Notes under the pieces: generated by a model
The model's input: only the letters and a program-made list of their open reading frames with translations
Databases searched by the model: none
What the model was told of the DNA's origin: nothing
Made by a program: the position numbers and the translations under genes
Shown: in pieces, positions 1-8,833 of the stretch
Layout of the letters: each line of letters opens with the position of its first letter
Numbering within the stretch: position 1 is the stretch's first letter
Origin: CAZLFQ01 sp044229535
GTDB lineage: Bacteria > Pseudomonadota > Alphaproteobacteria > Rickettsiales > Midichloriaceae
Direction of reading: 5' to 3'
Length of the DNA stretch: 64,000 bases
Assembly: GCA_044229535.1 (NCBI GenBank)
Contig: JBGASU010000001.1
Coordinates: 620,001-684,000, forward strand

Positions 1-1254
1 GTATTCATCTGGAACCAATATTGTTGCTTTAATCCAAGGCTCTTCCATAGAATCAATTTGAGTTGGATCTGGCATATCTGCAGGATTATGCAATTCCATT
101 GTTTTGCCATTTTCAAGATTAATTTTGTAAATTACACTTGGAGCTGTTGTAATTAAATCTAAATCAAATTCCCTTTCTAATCTTTCTTGAATAATTTCTA
201 AGTGCAATAACCCTAAGAACCCACATCTAAACCCAAATCCTAAAGCATTAGAGCTTTCTGGCTCGAATTCAAAACTTGCATCATTCAGTCTTAGCTTTGC
301 TAAGCTCTCTTTTAAATGATTAAACTCTCCAGCATCTGTTGGATACAAGCCACAGAACACAACTGGTTTCGACGGCTTAAACCCAGTAAGTGGAGCATCA
401 CAAGGATTTTTATCTTCCGTAATTGTGTCACCAACATTACAATCAGAAACTTGTTTTATATTCGCCGTAATGAATCCTACTTCACCCGCTTTTAGTTCCG
501 CTACATTTACCTTCTTAGGAGTAAATATACCTACATTTTCAACATTATGAATTGATCCAGAAGACATCATCTTGATCTTCATACCTTTTTTAATTATGCC
601 ATCAATAAGACGTACTAAAATTACAACTCCAAGATATGGATCATACCAACTATCTACAAGCAAAGCCTTAAGTGGATTTTCAACTTCTCCTTTAGGAGAT
701 GGAAGCTTTTCAACAATTGCTTCCAAAACATTTTCTATGCCCATTCCTGTTTTCGCAGATATTTCTATAGCATCTTTTGTATCCAAACCTATAACATCTT
801 CAATTTGTTGCTTAACTCTTTGCGGATCAGCAGCTGGAAGATCTATCTTATTTAGTACTGGAATTATCTCGTGATTATTATCAATTGCTTGATAAACATT
901 CGCTAATGTTTGCGCTTCTACACCTTGGCTAGCATCTACAACTAAAATAGACCCTTCACACGCTGCAAGTGACCTACTAACCTCGTATGCAAAATCAACG
1001 TGCCCTGGCGTATCAATTAAATTCAGCACATAGCTCTGCCCATCTTTGGCTTTATAACTCAATCGAACGGTTTGTGCTTTGATTGTAATGCCGCGCTCCT
1101 TTTCTATTTCCATAGAATCTAGGACTTGTGATGTCATTTCTCTTTGCTCTAAACCACCACATTTCTCAATAAGTCTATCTGCGAGTGTAGATTTCCCATG
1201 GTCTATGTGAGCTACAATTGAAAAGTTTCTAATTTTCTTAATATAATCCTTCAT
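1..1254 (-). CDS. lepA: Elongation factor 4 (LepA), N-terminal part, cut by window edge
   Basis: Ribosomal back-translocase GTPase that acts on stalled or mis-translocated ribosomes, at the membrane or in the cytosol. The reading frame opens at ATG 1254 and stays open to position 1, giving 418 of the usual ~600 codons; the C-terminus lies outside the window. Visible motifs: the G1 loop AHIDHGKST at about residues 15-23, the switch region ERGITIKAQTVRL, G3 DTPGH, and G4 NKIDLP. The order GTPase, domain II, then the EF-G-like domain III with GFGFRCGFLGLLHLE identifies LepA rather than EF-G or TypA. No clear Shine-Dalgarno precedes the ATG. It is transcribed alone, with a good sigma70-type promoter upstream (1292-1320). 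Identification is certain from sequence; role is from the family. Confidence 0.97.
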   Translation of the reverse strand, partial: MKDYIKKIRNFSIVAHIDHGKSTLADRLIEKCGGLEQREMTSQVLDSMEIEKERGITIKAQTVRLSYKAKDGQSYVLNLIDTPGHVDFAYEVSRSLAACEGSILVVDASQGVEAQTLANVYQAIDNNHEIIPVLNKIDLPAADPQRVKQQIEDVIGLDTKDAIEISAKTGMGIENVLEAIVEKLPSPKGEVENPLKALLVDSWYDPYLGVVILVRLIDGIIKKGMKIKMMSSGSIHNVENVGIFTPKKVNVAELKAGEVGFITANIKQVSDCNVGDTITEDKNPCDAPLTGFKPSKPVVFCGLYPTDAGEFNHLKESLAKLRLNDASFEFEPESSNALGFGFRCGFLGLLHLEIIQERLEREFDLDLITTAPSVIYKINLENGKTMELHNPADMPDPTQIDSMEEPWIKATILVPDEY

Positions 1255-1291
1255 ATCTATTTAGCTAAAAATGCCTAATTTCCTTTGTCGC

Positions 1292-1320
1292 ATGCTATAT
1301 CTTTAGGGCATTTATGTCAA
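1292..1320 (-). promoter_or_regulatory. Predicted sigma70 promoter of lepA
   Basis: On the minus strand, TTGACA (1320-1315), a 17-base spacer, then TAGCAT (1297-1292); an overlapping alternative -10, TATAGC, gives 15 bases. The consensus -35 in an AT-rich genome and the position 40-65 bases before the lepA ATG make this one of the best promoter matches in the window. Prediction only. Confidence 0.55.
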
Positions 1321-1388
1321 ACGAAACACAGGCAAAAATAAAATATTGATATCTTAACAAATTTGAAATACTAGTTTAAAAACACCGT

Positions 1389-1685
1389 ATGAGATTTATG
1401 CCAAGATCTAAACGTCAAGCTCAGTCCACAACAGACTCATCTAAGAAGGCTAAAAAACAAGAAAAAACCCAAGATGAAATAGAAAGTGCCCTACTATTAG
1501 CCTCCATATCTGATACCATTCCCAAGGATTTCAGCAACTCAACTTGTCTTGAGTTTTTTTTTACTCACACAAGGCCAATGCAAGAAAATCCTGAATTGAA
1601 GGACTTCATACAAAAAGTTAATAGTCGCATGAGCAGCAGAGTAAGAAAGAAACCAAACAGATTTACTTCTTCCCGACACCAATAA
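1389..1685 (+). CDS. Small basic hypothetical protein
   Basis: 98-residue protein that I do not recognise. The first ~27 residues are rich in Lys, Arg, Gln and Ser (MRFMPRSKRQAQ..., then KKAKKQEK), followed by an acidic-amphipathic stretch (DEIESALLLASI) and a basic C-terminus (RVRKKPNRF). No signal peptide or membrane segment. A run of nine T (1554-1562) encodes Phe-Phe-Phe and could slip. Its last 23 bases overlap the end of tolC on the other strand, so the two are convergent. A TTGAAA box lies about 25 bases before the start. The composition resembles small secreted or nucleic-acid-binding proteins, but that is inference. It could also be spurious; the lone position in a 400-base gap between lepA and tolC favours a real gene. 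Confidence 0.55.
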   Translation: MRFMPRSKRQAQSTTDSSKKAKKQEKTQDEIESALLLASISDTIPKDFSNSTCLEFFFTHTRPMQENPELKDFIQKVNSRMSSRVRKKPNRFTSSRHQ

Positions 1686-3006
1686 TATCTACAGCACCTA
1701 AAGAACCCATCAATTGAAGTATGGAGTATACTGATTCAACGAGATCTTTTGTTGCGTTGCGTTTTCTAACTTGAGCATTGAATAGCACAAGCTGCTCGTT
1801 TAAAACATCCAAAGTAGTTCTTGTTCCAACTTTAGCCTCTTCTCTAACACCAGCCAATGCTTTTTCCTGAGCTGCTATAGCTTCATTAGAAGATTTTATT
1901 ACAGCTTGACTAACTTTATATTGATTCCAAACCTTGACAGCAAGCTCTCTCACTTGTCGCTCAGATTCTTTATAATCATAATCACCTTTTTTAGCTTGGT
2001 GCTGCGATTTAAATATATCTGCATATTCCGCACCGCTTTGGAAAATTGGGATTGTGAGATTAACCGTATATGTATCGCTATCTGTTGTATTAGAAGAATT
2101 CTTTGGCAAATCAGACCTTCTGAATTGAGCGTTAGCACTCACCTTAGGCATTATAACAGAATAAGCTTTTGTAACGCCATATTTAGATGCTTCAGCATTA
2201 TATTTACTAGCAACCAAGCTAGGATTATTTTTTAACGCTATATCCAACATTTCTTCAAAAGTTTCTGGAAGAACAACCGAATCCAACATTATCGTGTCTA
2301 ATTTTTCTGGCAATTCTGCACCAACCAACCTAATAAACGAAGCTTCCGATGCTTTTAAATCTCCAAAAGCCTTTTCTCTTTCCGCAATTGCTGAACTATA
2401 CCTTGATTCAGATTGCAAAACATCTGTCTTAGTAACTTCGCCATGCTTAAACTTAGTTCTTATTAACTTTAGGTTTTCTTCAAACACTTTTTCATTATGA
2501 AGATTCAACTGGTAAATATCCTGCGCAGTTAAAACCCCCTCATACGCACTAATTGTTTTCAAAGATATATCATTTGAAACCGCCTTAAATGCTGCGTCGC
2601 TAGCTTCTACGGTATTATTAGCTATCATAATATTAGCGTAAGTTTCCCCACCAGAAAAAATTGGCTGAGAAATTGTAAGAGTTCTAGTATTAACCTTCTC
2701 TTTATTACCAGCATTTCTTTGTGAATTTCTCGCTGCTGGAGTTGTCAATTCTGTCTTTGTATTAGCTAAAGTTCCAGAAACTGTAGGTAAAAAACCAGTA
2801 TAAGCTCTAGGCTTATCAATTTTAGATGATTCTAGTTTTTCAAATTCAGAAAGTATCTGATAGTTGTTTTCATGAGCAGAAATTAGCGCATCATCTAGTG
2901 TATATGCAAACGCGTTATTTGAAGTTGTGGCAAGTAGAAGTGCCACACCTACTAATATTAAATTATGCTGCTTTTTTAAGTTTCTCAATTTGCTTAGGTA
3001 AATCAT
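1663..3006 (-). CDS. tolC: TolC family outer membrane efflux protein
   Basis: Trimeric outer membrane channel that docks with inner-membrane pumps or type I secretion systems. 447 residues, the usual length. The N-terminus has a basic stretch, a hydrophobic core and a cleavage-like SNNAFA-YTLDDAL junction at about residues 28-35; mature protein begins with the typical YTLDDALISAHENNY. Two OEP repeats follow, with the family pattern LTISQPIFSGG near residue 110 and its duplicate LTIPIFQSGAEYADI near residue 315. The ATG (3006) lies inside the murC 3' end, overlapping by 44 bases; an internal in-frame TTG seven codons in would still leave a good signal peptide. Last gene of the sdhB-bamD-murC-tolC run. 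The pump partner is not in the window. Confidence 0.93.
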   Translation of the reverse strand: MIYLSKLRNLKKQHNLILVGVALLLATTSNNAFAYTLDDALISAHENNYQILSEFEKLESSKIDKPRAYTGFLPTVSGTLANTKTELTTPAARNSQRNAGNKEKVNTRTLTISQPIFSGGETYANIMIANNTVEASDAAFKAVSNDISLKTISAYEGVLTAQDIYQLNLHNEKVFEENLKLIRTKFKHGEVTKTDVLQSESRYSSAIAEREKAFGDLKASEASFIRLVGAELPEKLDTIMLDSVVLPETFEEMLDIALKNNPSLVASKYNAEASKYGVTKAYSVIMPKVSANAQFRRSDLPKNSSNTTDSDTYTVNLTIPIFQSGAEYADIFKSQHQAKKGDYDYKESERQVRELAVKVWNQYKVSQAVIKSSNEAIAAQEKALAGVREEAKVGTRTTLDVLNEQLVLFNAQVRKRNATKDLVESVYSILQLMGSLGAVDIIGVGKK

Positions 3007-4417
3007 ATGCCCATTTCGTGATGTTCCCTGCCCCTAAGAGTACAACAAGATCGTTGCTCTTTGCAAGGTTATTAATAGTGCTTGCTAAGATATCTGGTGA
3101 TTCTAATTTAGCAACATTATTTTTGCCTGTAGATTTTATTTTCTCCACAAGAACATCGGCATTCACATTTTGAATAGGGTTTTCACCAGCAGAATATACA
3201 TCACTTATAAAAACATGATCTGCATCGCCAAAAGCTTGACTAAACTCAGTCATCAAATCATTTAGTCTTGTATATCTGTGCGGCTGCATAACAGCAATGA
3301 CATTACTACCTCTTAAATTAGCTATATGTCTTGCAGTGTTTAAAGTGGCCTTAATTTCAACTGGATGATGAGCATAATCATCAATAATCGTTATTCCATT
3401 CACAACGCCTGTAGTGGTAAATCTTCTTTTTACACCACCAAAATTTTCAAAAGCTGTTTTGATTATTTCAGGGTCAAAACCTTTCTCTATACCAATTGCT
3501 ATTGCTGACAACGAATTTGAAACATTGTGCCTACCATGTATACCAATATTAATTCCAGATATTTTTGTGAATTCTAATTTCTTAGCGTTTGCATATCTAG
3601 GCGATATTTCAACATCAAATGTTGAACCTTTTTCATTTGGCACAATATTCACAGCACGAAAGTCAACGTCTATCGAATCCAGTCCATAACTTATCACTTT
3701 GCGGTCTGTAATTGTGCTTCCTATCTCACGCACAACTGGGTGATCGAAACACATAACCCCAAATCCATAAAATGGTAAATTAGTTACAAACGATCTATAT
3801 GCTTCCTTCACTTTATCGAAAGTACCGTAGTAATCCATATGCTCTGGGTCAATATTAGTTACCACCGCAACATAACTAGGGATTTTGATAAATGTGCCAT
3901 CAGATTCATCTGCTTCAGCTATCAAATAATCACCACTGCCCAAATATGCATTTGTTCCATGCTGATTTATAATCCCACCATTTATTACTGTAGGATTTTT
4001 ACCAGCGGTTTCAAATAGTTTTGCGACTAGCGAAGTAGTCGTTGTTTTTCCATGAGTACCAGAAATAGCGATAGAATGTTTAAACCGCATAATCTCAGCT
4101 AGCATTTCTGCGCGTTTAATTATTGGAACTCCCTGCTCCTTCGCAGCAATTATTTCTAAATTACGGTCTTTAATAGCAGTGGATTTTACCACCAAGGATA
4201 CACCCTTGATATTATCCGCAATGTGTTCTTTAAAAACTTTAATCCCAATATTTTCAAGACGCTGCGTTACATAACTTTCTGAAGCATCAGAGCCTTGAAT
4301 TTTATAACCCATATTATGTAGTATCTCCGCAATACCACTCATTCCTATCCCACCAATTCCAATAAAATGTATTATGCCAATTTCTTTAGAAAAAACTGGT
4401 TCTAGATTACAATTCAT
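2963..4417 (-). CDS. murC: UDP-N-acetylmuramate--L-alanine ligase
   Basis: Cytoplasmic ATP-dependent Mur ligase that adds L-Ala to UDP-MurNAc, the first amino-acid step of peptidoglycan precursor synthesis. From ATG 4417 the protein is 484 residues, normal for MurC. It begins with the MurC dinucleotide-like motif HFIGIGGIGMSGIAEIL, then the ATP loop SGTHGKTTTTSLVAK near residue 115, the ADESDGTF motif, and the HPVEIKATL and C-terminal domain with PHRYTRL. A longer ORF would start at TTG 4429, overlapping bamD by seven bases; the ATG five bases after the bamD stop fits the family start better. The gene implies a de novo cell wall pathway, complementing the AmgK-MurU recycling pair at 8.8-10.6 kb. 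Confidence 0.96.
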   Translation of the reverse strand: MNCNLEPVFSKEIGIIHFIGIGGIGMSGIAEILHNMGYKIQGSDASESYVTQRLENIGIKVFKEHIADNIKGVSLVVKSTAIKDRNLEIIAAKEQGVPIIKRAEMLAEIMRFKHSIAISGTHGKTTTTSLVAKLFETAGKNPTVINGGIINQHGTNAYLGSGDYLIAEADESDGTFIKIPSYVAVVTNIDPEHMDYYGTFDKVKEAYRSFVTNLPFYGFGVMCFDHPVVREIGSTITDRKVISYGLDSIDVDFRAVNIVPNEKGSTFDVEISPRYANAKKLEFTKISGINIGIHGRHNVSNSLSAIAIGIEKGFDPEIIKTAFENFGGVKRRFTTTGVVNGITIIDDYAHHPVEIKATLNTARHIANLRGSNVIAVMQPHRYTRLNDLMTEFSQAFGDADHVFISDVYSAGENPIQNVNADVLVEKIKSTGKNNVAKLESPDILASTINNLAKSNDLVVLLGAGNITKWAYDLPKQIEKLKKAA

Positions 4418-4422
4418 AACTT

Positions 4423-5244
4423 TTACCAAATATTTTTAATTGATTTTTTATACCACGGGGTCTGTTCTTCGTAGGATTGATCTGACATCAAAGAATAGGC
4501 TTTTTTATACCATTCATCATTCGGGTAATTATGACCAAGTACAGCAGCATACTTTTTAGATTGTTCTAAGTCACCTAAAGCATAATAAATTTCAGTTAAT
4601 CTGTATAACGCCTCAGGAATAAATATTGTTGTTTGATATTTATCAACAACATTCTTAAATCTATTGAGCGATGCAATCATCTGTTTTTTACCCAAGTAAA
4701 AACGCCCTATCTCCATTTCTTTACCAGCAATATTGTTATAGGCATAATCTATTTTAAACTGCGCATCTTTAGAATACTTAGATTCTGGGAAACGTTGAAT
4801 TAACTCATTAAAAGCATCTATAGCTTTTAATGTTAACTCCTGATCTCTACCTGTATCTACTATCTGGTCGTAATAACACAATCCTTTAAGATAATACATA
4901 TAAGCTGCGCTTGAATGACTTGGGTATTGTTTAACAAATTCATCAATCGTAAGTATTGCCAGTATATAATTACCCTCTTCGTACTGTGCAAAAGATCTTC
5001 TAATCTGAGCTTCTGGAGCTAACTCGGAAGCTGGGTGTTCTCTTTCTAGAGTTTCGAATTTAGTAATAGCATCTTTGTACTTCTCTTTTGATAATGCAGA
5101 TACCCCATCTTGAAAAAGAACTTGAGGATCTGTACTTTCCTCGACTTTATTTTCAGTAGTTGAGCAAGATGTAATCAACATTCCAGCACATAATAGTGCC
5201 GCAATCTTTAATACGGAAATTATTTTATTTTTTATCTTTTGCAT
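4423..5244 (-). CDS. bamD: Outer membrane assembly lipoprotein BamD
   Basis: Periplasm-facing lipoprotein of the BAM complex, essential for inserting beta-barrel proteins. 273 residues from ATG 5244. A type II signal peptide with lipobox-like LITSC places the lipidated Cys near residue 28. The mature part carries about five TPR-like repeats typical of BamD/YfiO, with DPQVLFQDGVSALSKEKYKDA, a YILAILTIDEFVKQYP unit and RFPESKYSKDAQ. The longest ORF starts at TTG 5265 inside sdhB; the ATG four bases after the sdhB stop, with TAGG just upstream, is preferred and gives a compact signal peptide. Co-transcribed with sdhB, murC and tolC by spacing. Confidence 0.94.
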   Translation of the reverse strand: MQKIKNKIISVLKIAALLCAGMLITSCSTTENKVEESTDPQVLFQDGVSALSKEKYKDAITKFETLEREHPASELAPEAQIRRSFAQYEEGNYILAILTIDEFVKQYPSHSSAAYMYYLKGLCYYDQIVDTGRDQELTLKAIDAFNELIQRFPESKYSKDAQFKIDYAYNNIAGKEMEIGRFYLGKKQMIASLNRFKNVVDKYQTTIFIPEALYRLTEIYYALGDLEQSKKYAAVLGHNYPNDEWYKKAYSLMSDQSYEEQTPWYKKSIKNIW

Positions 5245-5248
5245 GATC

Positions 5249-6028
5249 CTACTGTTGCCTTTCAACCATCAGCTTTTTAATTCCTGAAATCGCAGCTGCT
5301 GGATTTAATCCTTTAGGGCATGTTTTAGCACAGTTCATGATAGTATGGCAACGATAAAGTCTGAATGGATCTTCAAGATTATCCAACCTCTCTCCTGTAT
5401 ATTCATCACGACTATCAACAATCCATCTATATGCTTGAAGCAATACAGCAGGACCTAAATACCTATCACCATTCCACCAGTAACTTGGACAACTTGTTGA
5501 ACAACAAGCGCAAAGTATGCATTCATACAATCCATCAAGCTTGGCTCTGTCTTCAGGAGATTGTAATCTTTCTTTACCAGCGCCTGGCTTTGTATCGGTT
5601 TGCAGCCAAGGAGTTACCGACCTTAGCTGAGCATAAAAATGCGTCAAATCTGGCACTAGATCCTTAACTACAGGCATATGTGGCAGTGGGTAAATATTCA
5701 CATCCCCTTTCACATCATCAATCGATTTAATACACGCAAGCGTATTTGTACCATCGATATTCATCGCACAGCTACCACAAATACCCTCTCTACAAGATCT
5801 TCTAAACGTAAGAGAGCTATCAACTTCATCTTTAATTTTTAGCAGCGCATCAAGCACCATTGGCCCACATTTTTCAAGATCTACTTGGTATGTATCTACG
5901 CAAGGATTTTCTTCTTTTTCAGGGTCAAATCGATATATATTAAAATTCTTTACTTTATTCCCTTTTACCTCATTCCTCGCTTTTCCTTTCTTTACTCTGG
6001 AATCTTTCGGTAATAACAACTGAACCAT
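5249..6028 (-). CDS. sdhB: Succinate dehydrogenase iron-sulfur subunit
   Basis: Electron-transfer subunit of respiratory complex II, carrying electrons from succinate/FAD to quinone at the inner membrane. Three cluster motifs are visible: [2Fe-2S] CREGICGSCAMNIDG with distal LAC near residues 85-105, [4Fe-4S]/[3Fe-4S] ligands CILCACCSTSCP near 170-181, and CHTIMNCAKTCPKGLNP near the end. 259 residues from ATG 6028. An upstream in-frame GTG (6049) would add seven residues; rickettsial SdhB proteins as I recall them begin with an MxxLxLPxxSxVxKG pattern, matched by MVQLLLPKDSRVKKG at the ATG. sdhC/D/A are not here, so the sdh genes are split. It leads a run with bamD, murC and tolC, an unusual mix of respiration and envelope genes. 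Confidence 0.96.
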   Translation of the reverse strand: MVQLLLPKDSRVKKGKARNEVKGNKVKNFNIYRFDPEKEENPCVDTYQVDLEKCGPMVLDALLKIKDEVDSSLTFRRSCREGICGSCAMNIDGTNTLACIKSIDDVKGDVNIYPLPHMPVVKDLVPDLTHFYAQLRSVTPWLQTDTKPGAGKERLQSPEDRAKLDGLYECILCACCSTSCPSYWWNGDRYLGPAVLLQAYRWIVDSRDEYTGERLDNLEDPFRLYRCHTIMNCAKTCPKGLNPAAAISGIKKLMVERQQ

Positions 6029-6102
6029 AAACTGAATAATTTTTTCCACCTAATTTCTAATATAAGACAGAAAGGCATTGAAATTCAAGAAGTATCATAA
6101 TT

Positions 6103-7185
6103 TTAATCTTCCGACACTTCCGAAAGCTTGTCGGCTTGGTCTTGGGTTATAAGCGCGCTAATAATTTCGTCAATTTCGCCTTCATTAATAAACATATTAA
6201 GATTATATAACGTGACGTTAATTCTATGGTCGGTTACTCTGCTCTGCGGGTAGTTGTAGGTACGTATACGCTCAGATCTATCGCCGCTGCCAATCATACC
6301 TTTACGCATAGATGAACGTTCTTTATCTTTCTTTTCTCGTTCAGCTTCATAAACTCTAGAACGCAAGAGTTTCATAGCTTTAGCTTTATTTTTATGCTGA
6401 GACTTCTCATCCTGAATACTAACAACAACCCCTGTTGGAATGTGGGTAAGTCGCACCGCACTCTCAGTAGTATTTACGTGCTGACCACCTGCTCCACTGG
6501 CACGAAATACATCTACACGTATATCGCTTTCGTTAATTTGAATATCCACTTCTTCAGCTTCAGGTAAAACCGCAACTGTCGCAGCAGATGTATGAATACG
6601 CCCACTTGACTCTGTTTCTGGAACACGTTGCACACGATGCACTCCAGACTCAAACTTTAATTTTGAGAATACATCCTTGCCCGAAATAATAGCTGATGCA
6701 TCTTTAAAGCCGTCCAAGCCAGTATCGGACTTTGAAAGTAATTCAAATTTCCAACCCATACGCTCAGAATATCTTTGATACATTCTAAATAAATTTGCAG
6801 CAAACAATGCAGCCTCTTCACCGCCTGTACCTGCACGAATTTCAAGAATAGCGTTTTTTGCGTCGGCATCATCTTTTGGTAGTAATGCAATTTTAATATC
6901 ATGATCGAGTTTTTCCAAAGTCTGTTTCAGTGCTGCGACTTCTTCTTCAGCAAATGCTTTCATTTCGGCATCAGCATTAGGGTCAGTTAGTAGCGCTGTG
7001 GAATCAGCAAGATCTTGTTTTGCTTTTTTATATTCATGAGCAATTTTTACAATCGATGATAAATCAGAGTGTTCTTTTGCAACCTTAGCATACTCTTGTG
7101 AGTTCATAGATGATGGATCCATCATCCTATCATTCAACGCTGAATGTTTTGCAATTATCTTGTCTAACTTCGCTTCAAAAGACAT
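6103..7185 (-). CDS. prfA: Peptide chain release factor 1
   Basis: Reads UAA and UAG stop codons and triggers peptide release on the ribosome. 360 residues, full length. The catalytic GGQ is at residues 233-235 (SGAGGQHVN), and the anticodon-like PxT tripeptide is PET at 189-191 within RVPETESSGRIHTS, which marks RF1 rather than RF2 (which has SPF). No programmed frameshift is seen. A strong AAGGGA lies eight bases before the ATG. It follows lysS by ten bases and is probably in the same transcript. The methyltransferase gene prmC, often next to prfA, is not adjacent here. Confidence 0.97.
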   Translation of the reverse strand: MSFEAKLDKIIAKHSALNDRMMDPSSMNSQEYAKVAKEHSDLSSIVKIAHEYKKAKQDLADSTALLTDPNADAEMKAFAEEEVAALKQTLEKLDHDIKIALLPKDDADAKNAILEIRAGTGGEEAALFAANLFRMYQRYSERMGWKFELLSKSDTGLDGFKDASAIISGKDVFSKLKFESGVHRVQRVPETESSGRIHTSAATVAVLPEAEEVDIQINESDIRVDVFRASGAGGQHVNTTESAVRLTHIPTGVVVSIQDEKSQHKNKAKAMKLLRSRVYEAEREKKDKERSSMRKGMIGSGDRSERIRTYNYPQSRVTDHRINVTLYNLNMFINEGEIDEIISALITQDQADKLSEVSED

Positions 7186-7195
7186 TTAGTTTCCC

Positions 7196-8755
7196 TTAAA
7201 TTTTACTTTTAATTAATTCGACAGTTTCCTTAACGCCATAGAGCGCTACAAACGAGCCAAATCTTGGCCCCTGCTCTGCCCCTAACAAAACTTCATAAAG
7301 GGCTTTAAACCAATCTTTCTGATCGAATTCAAATTCTTTAGCTATTGCATACACTTGATTTTGAATCTCCTCTGCTGGAGTTTTAGCATCCAGTCCAGAT
7401 AGAACAACAACCAATTTTTCTAATGCTGCTTTCTCTTTATCGGTAGCCGGCCTAAACTTCTTATTAGGTTTTACAAAATCATGATAATAGTTGATAGCTT
7501 TCTCAACTAGCGTATTTAAAAAAGGCGAGTTTTCAGGTGTGCTGTCAGGTAACATATGTTTGATATATCCCCAAATCACGTGCTGATCTGCCGAATTACA
7601 TGCACTTACTAAATTCAATAATAGAGCAAAGCTAATAACTGGCTGCAACGCAGGTGGGTTACCATTATGAATGTGGTAAAGAGGATTATCTAACTTCTTA
7701 GCCAAATCCAATGATTCATATGACTTCCAATGTTGAATGTACTCATCAACCGATTTTGGAATAACATCAAAATACAATTTCTTAGCGCGCTGTGGGGAAA
7801 GATACATATAATATGCTAAGCTTTCTTGCGGAGCATAGCGCAACCATTCGTCAATGGTTAAACCATTACCTTTAGACTTGGAAATCTTTTGACCTTTTTC
7901 ATCTAAGAATAATTCATAAAAAAACTGATGCGGTCCTTTGCCGCCAATGATATTACAGATCTTTGTATAAATAGGTCCATTCACTAAGTGGTCTTTTCCA
8001 TATGTTTCAAAGTCAACATCTAAAGCTGCCCAACGCATTCCAAAGTCAGGCTTCCACTGCATCTTGGTTTTACCATTCATCACTTCAGTAGTAACTTTTT
8101 TACCACTTGGAGTTTCAAAAGTAATGGTATGATTTTTTTTATCTACTTCCAACATAGGAACTTGCAGAACGCGACCTGTATCAGGATCAACTGGTAGAAA
8201 TGGGCTATAAGTTTTCTGTCTTTCTTCACCTAAAGTTGGGATCATGACATCCATAATCTCGTCATATTTCTCAAGTGCTTTATTTAGGTACTCATTAAGC
8301 ATCCCATTTTTATAGCATTCAGTCGCGCTAAAAAACTCATATTGAAAACCAAACGTATCTAAAAACGCTCTAAGCCTTGAATTCATATTATGACCAAAAC
8401 TCTCATGTGTTCCAAATGGGTCTGGTATAGAAGTCAAAGGCAAGTCCATGTATTGCTTATATTCTTCTTTATTCGGAATAGTATCAGGAATTTTGCGCAT
8501 TCCATCCATATCATCAGAAAAGCAAAACAGTCTTGTTGGCATATCAGAGATAAGTTCAAATGCTCTACGAACCATTGTGGTACGCACCACTTCACCGAAA
8601 GTCCCAATGTGTGGCAAACCCGATGGCCCATAGCCAGTTTCAAACAATACATATCCCTTTGCAGGCAACTTGTTACCTATTTTCTTTAAGATCGCCCTCG
8701 CCTCTTGGAATGGCCATGCATTACTTTTTATTGCTAATTCTTTAATTTCAGACAT
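7196..8755 (-). CDS. lysS: Lysyl-tRNA synthetase, class I
   Basis: Charges tRNA-Lys with lysine. This is the class I (archaeal-type) enzyme, with a Rossmann fold and the signature HIGH-like HIGTFGEV near residues 49-56 and KMSKS-like KISKSKGNG near residue 290; it has none of the class II motifs. 519 residues, normal length. Class I LysRS is established as the form used by Rickettsiales and some other Alphaproteobacteria, and supports the taxonomic placement. It is followed after ten bases by prfA. Upstream lies amgK-murU on the same strand, 78 bases away, with a terminator-like hairpin between. Confidence 0.97.
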   Translation of the reverse strand: MSEIKELAIKSNAWPFQEARAILKKIGNKLPAKGYVLFETGYGPSGLPHIGTFGEVVRTTMVRRAFELISDMPTRLFCFSDDMDGMRKIPDTIPNKEEYKQYMDLPLTSIPDPFGTHESFGHNMNSRLRAFLDTFGFQYEFFSATECYKNGMLNEYLNKALEKYDEIMDVMIPTLGEERQKTYSPFLPVDPDTGRVLQVPMLEVDKKNHTITFETPSGKKVTTEVMNGKTKMQWKPDFGMRWAALDVDFETYGKDHLVNGPIYTKICNIIGGKGPHQFFYELFLDEKGQKISKSKGNGLTIDEWLRYAPQESLAYYMYLSPQRAKKLYFDVIPKSVDEYIQHWKSYESLDLAKKLDNPLYHIHNGNPPALQPVISFALLLNLVSACNSADQHVIWGYIKHMLPDSTPENSPFLNTLVEKAINYYHDFVKPNKKFRPATDKEKAALEKLVVVLSGLDAKTPAEEIQNQVYAIAKEFEFDQKDWFKALYEVLLGAEQGPRFGSFVALYGVKETVELIKSKI

Positions 8756-8800
8756 CTTTAGTACTAGTGTTTAATTGCATAGCATAATACCTATTTGCTA

Positions 8801-8828
8801 GAAAAACACAAGGTTTGCTATCGCAAAC
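8801..8828 (-). terminator. Terminator-like hairpin after murU
   Basis: On the minus strand GTTTGC-GATA-GCAAAC (8828-8813), a perfect six-pair stem with a four-base loop, followed by CTTGTGTTTTTC. The stem is short and the T-run starts late, so it may only attenuate transcription between amgK-murU and lysS. Confidence 0.35.
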
Positions 8829-8833
8829 GGATA

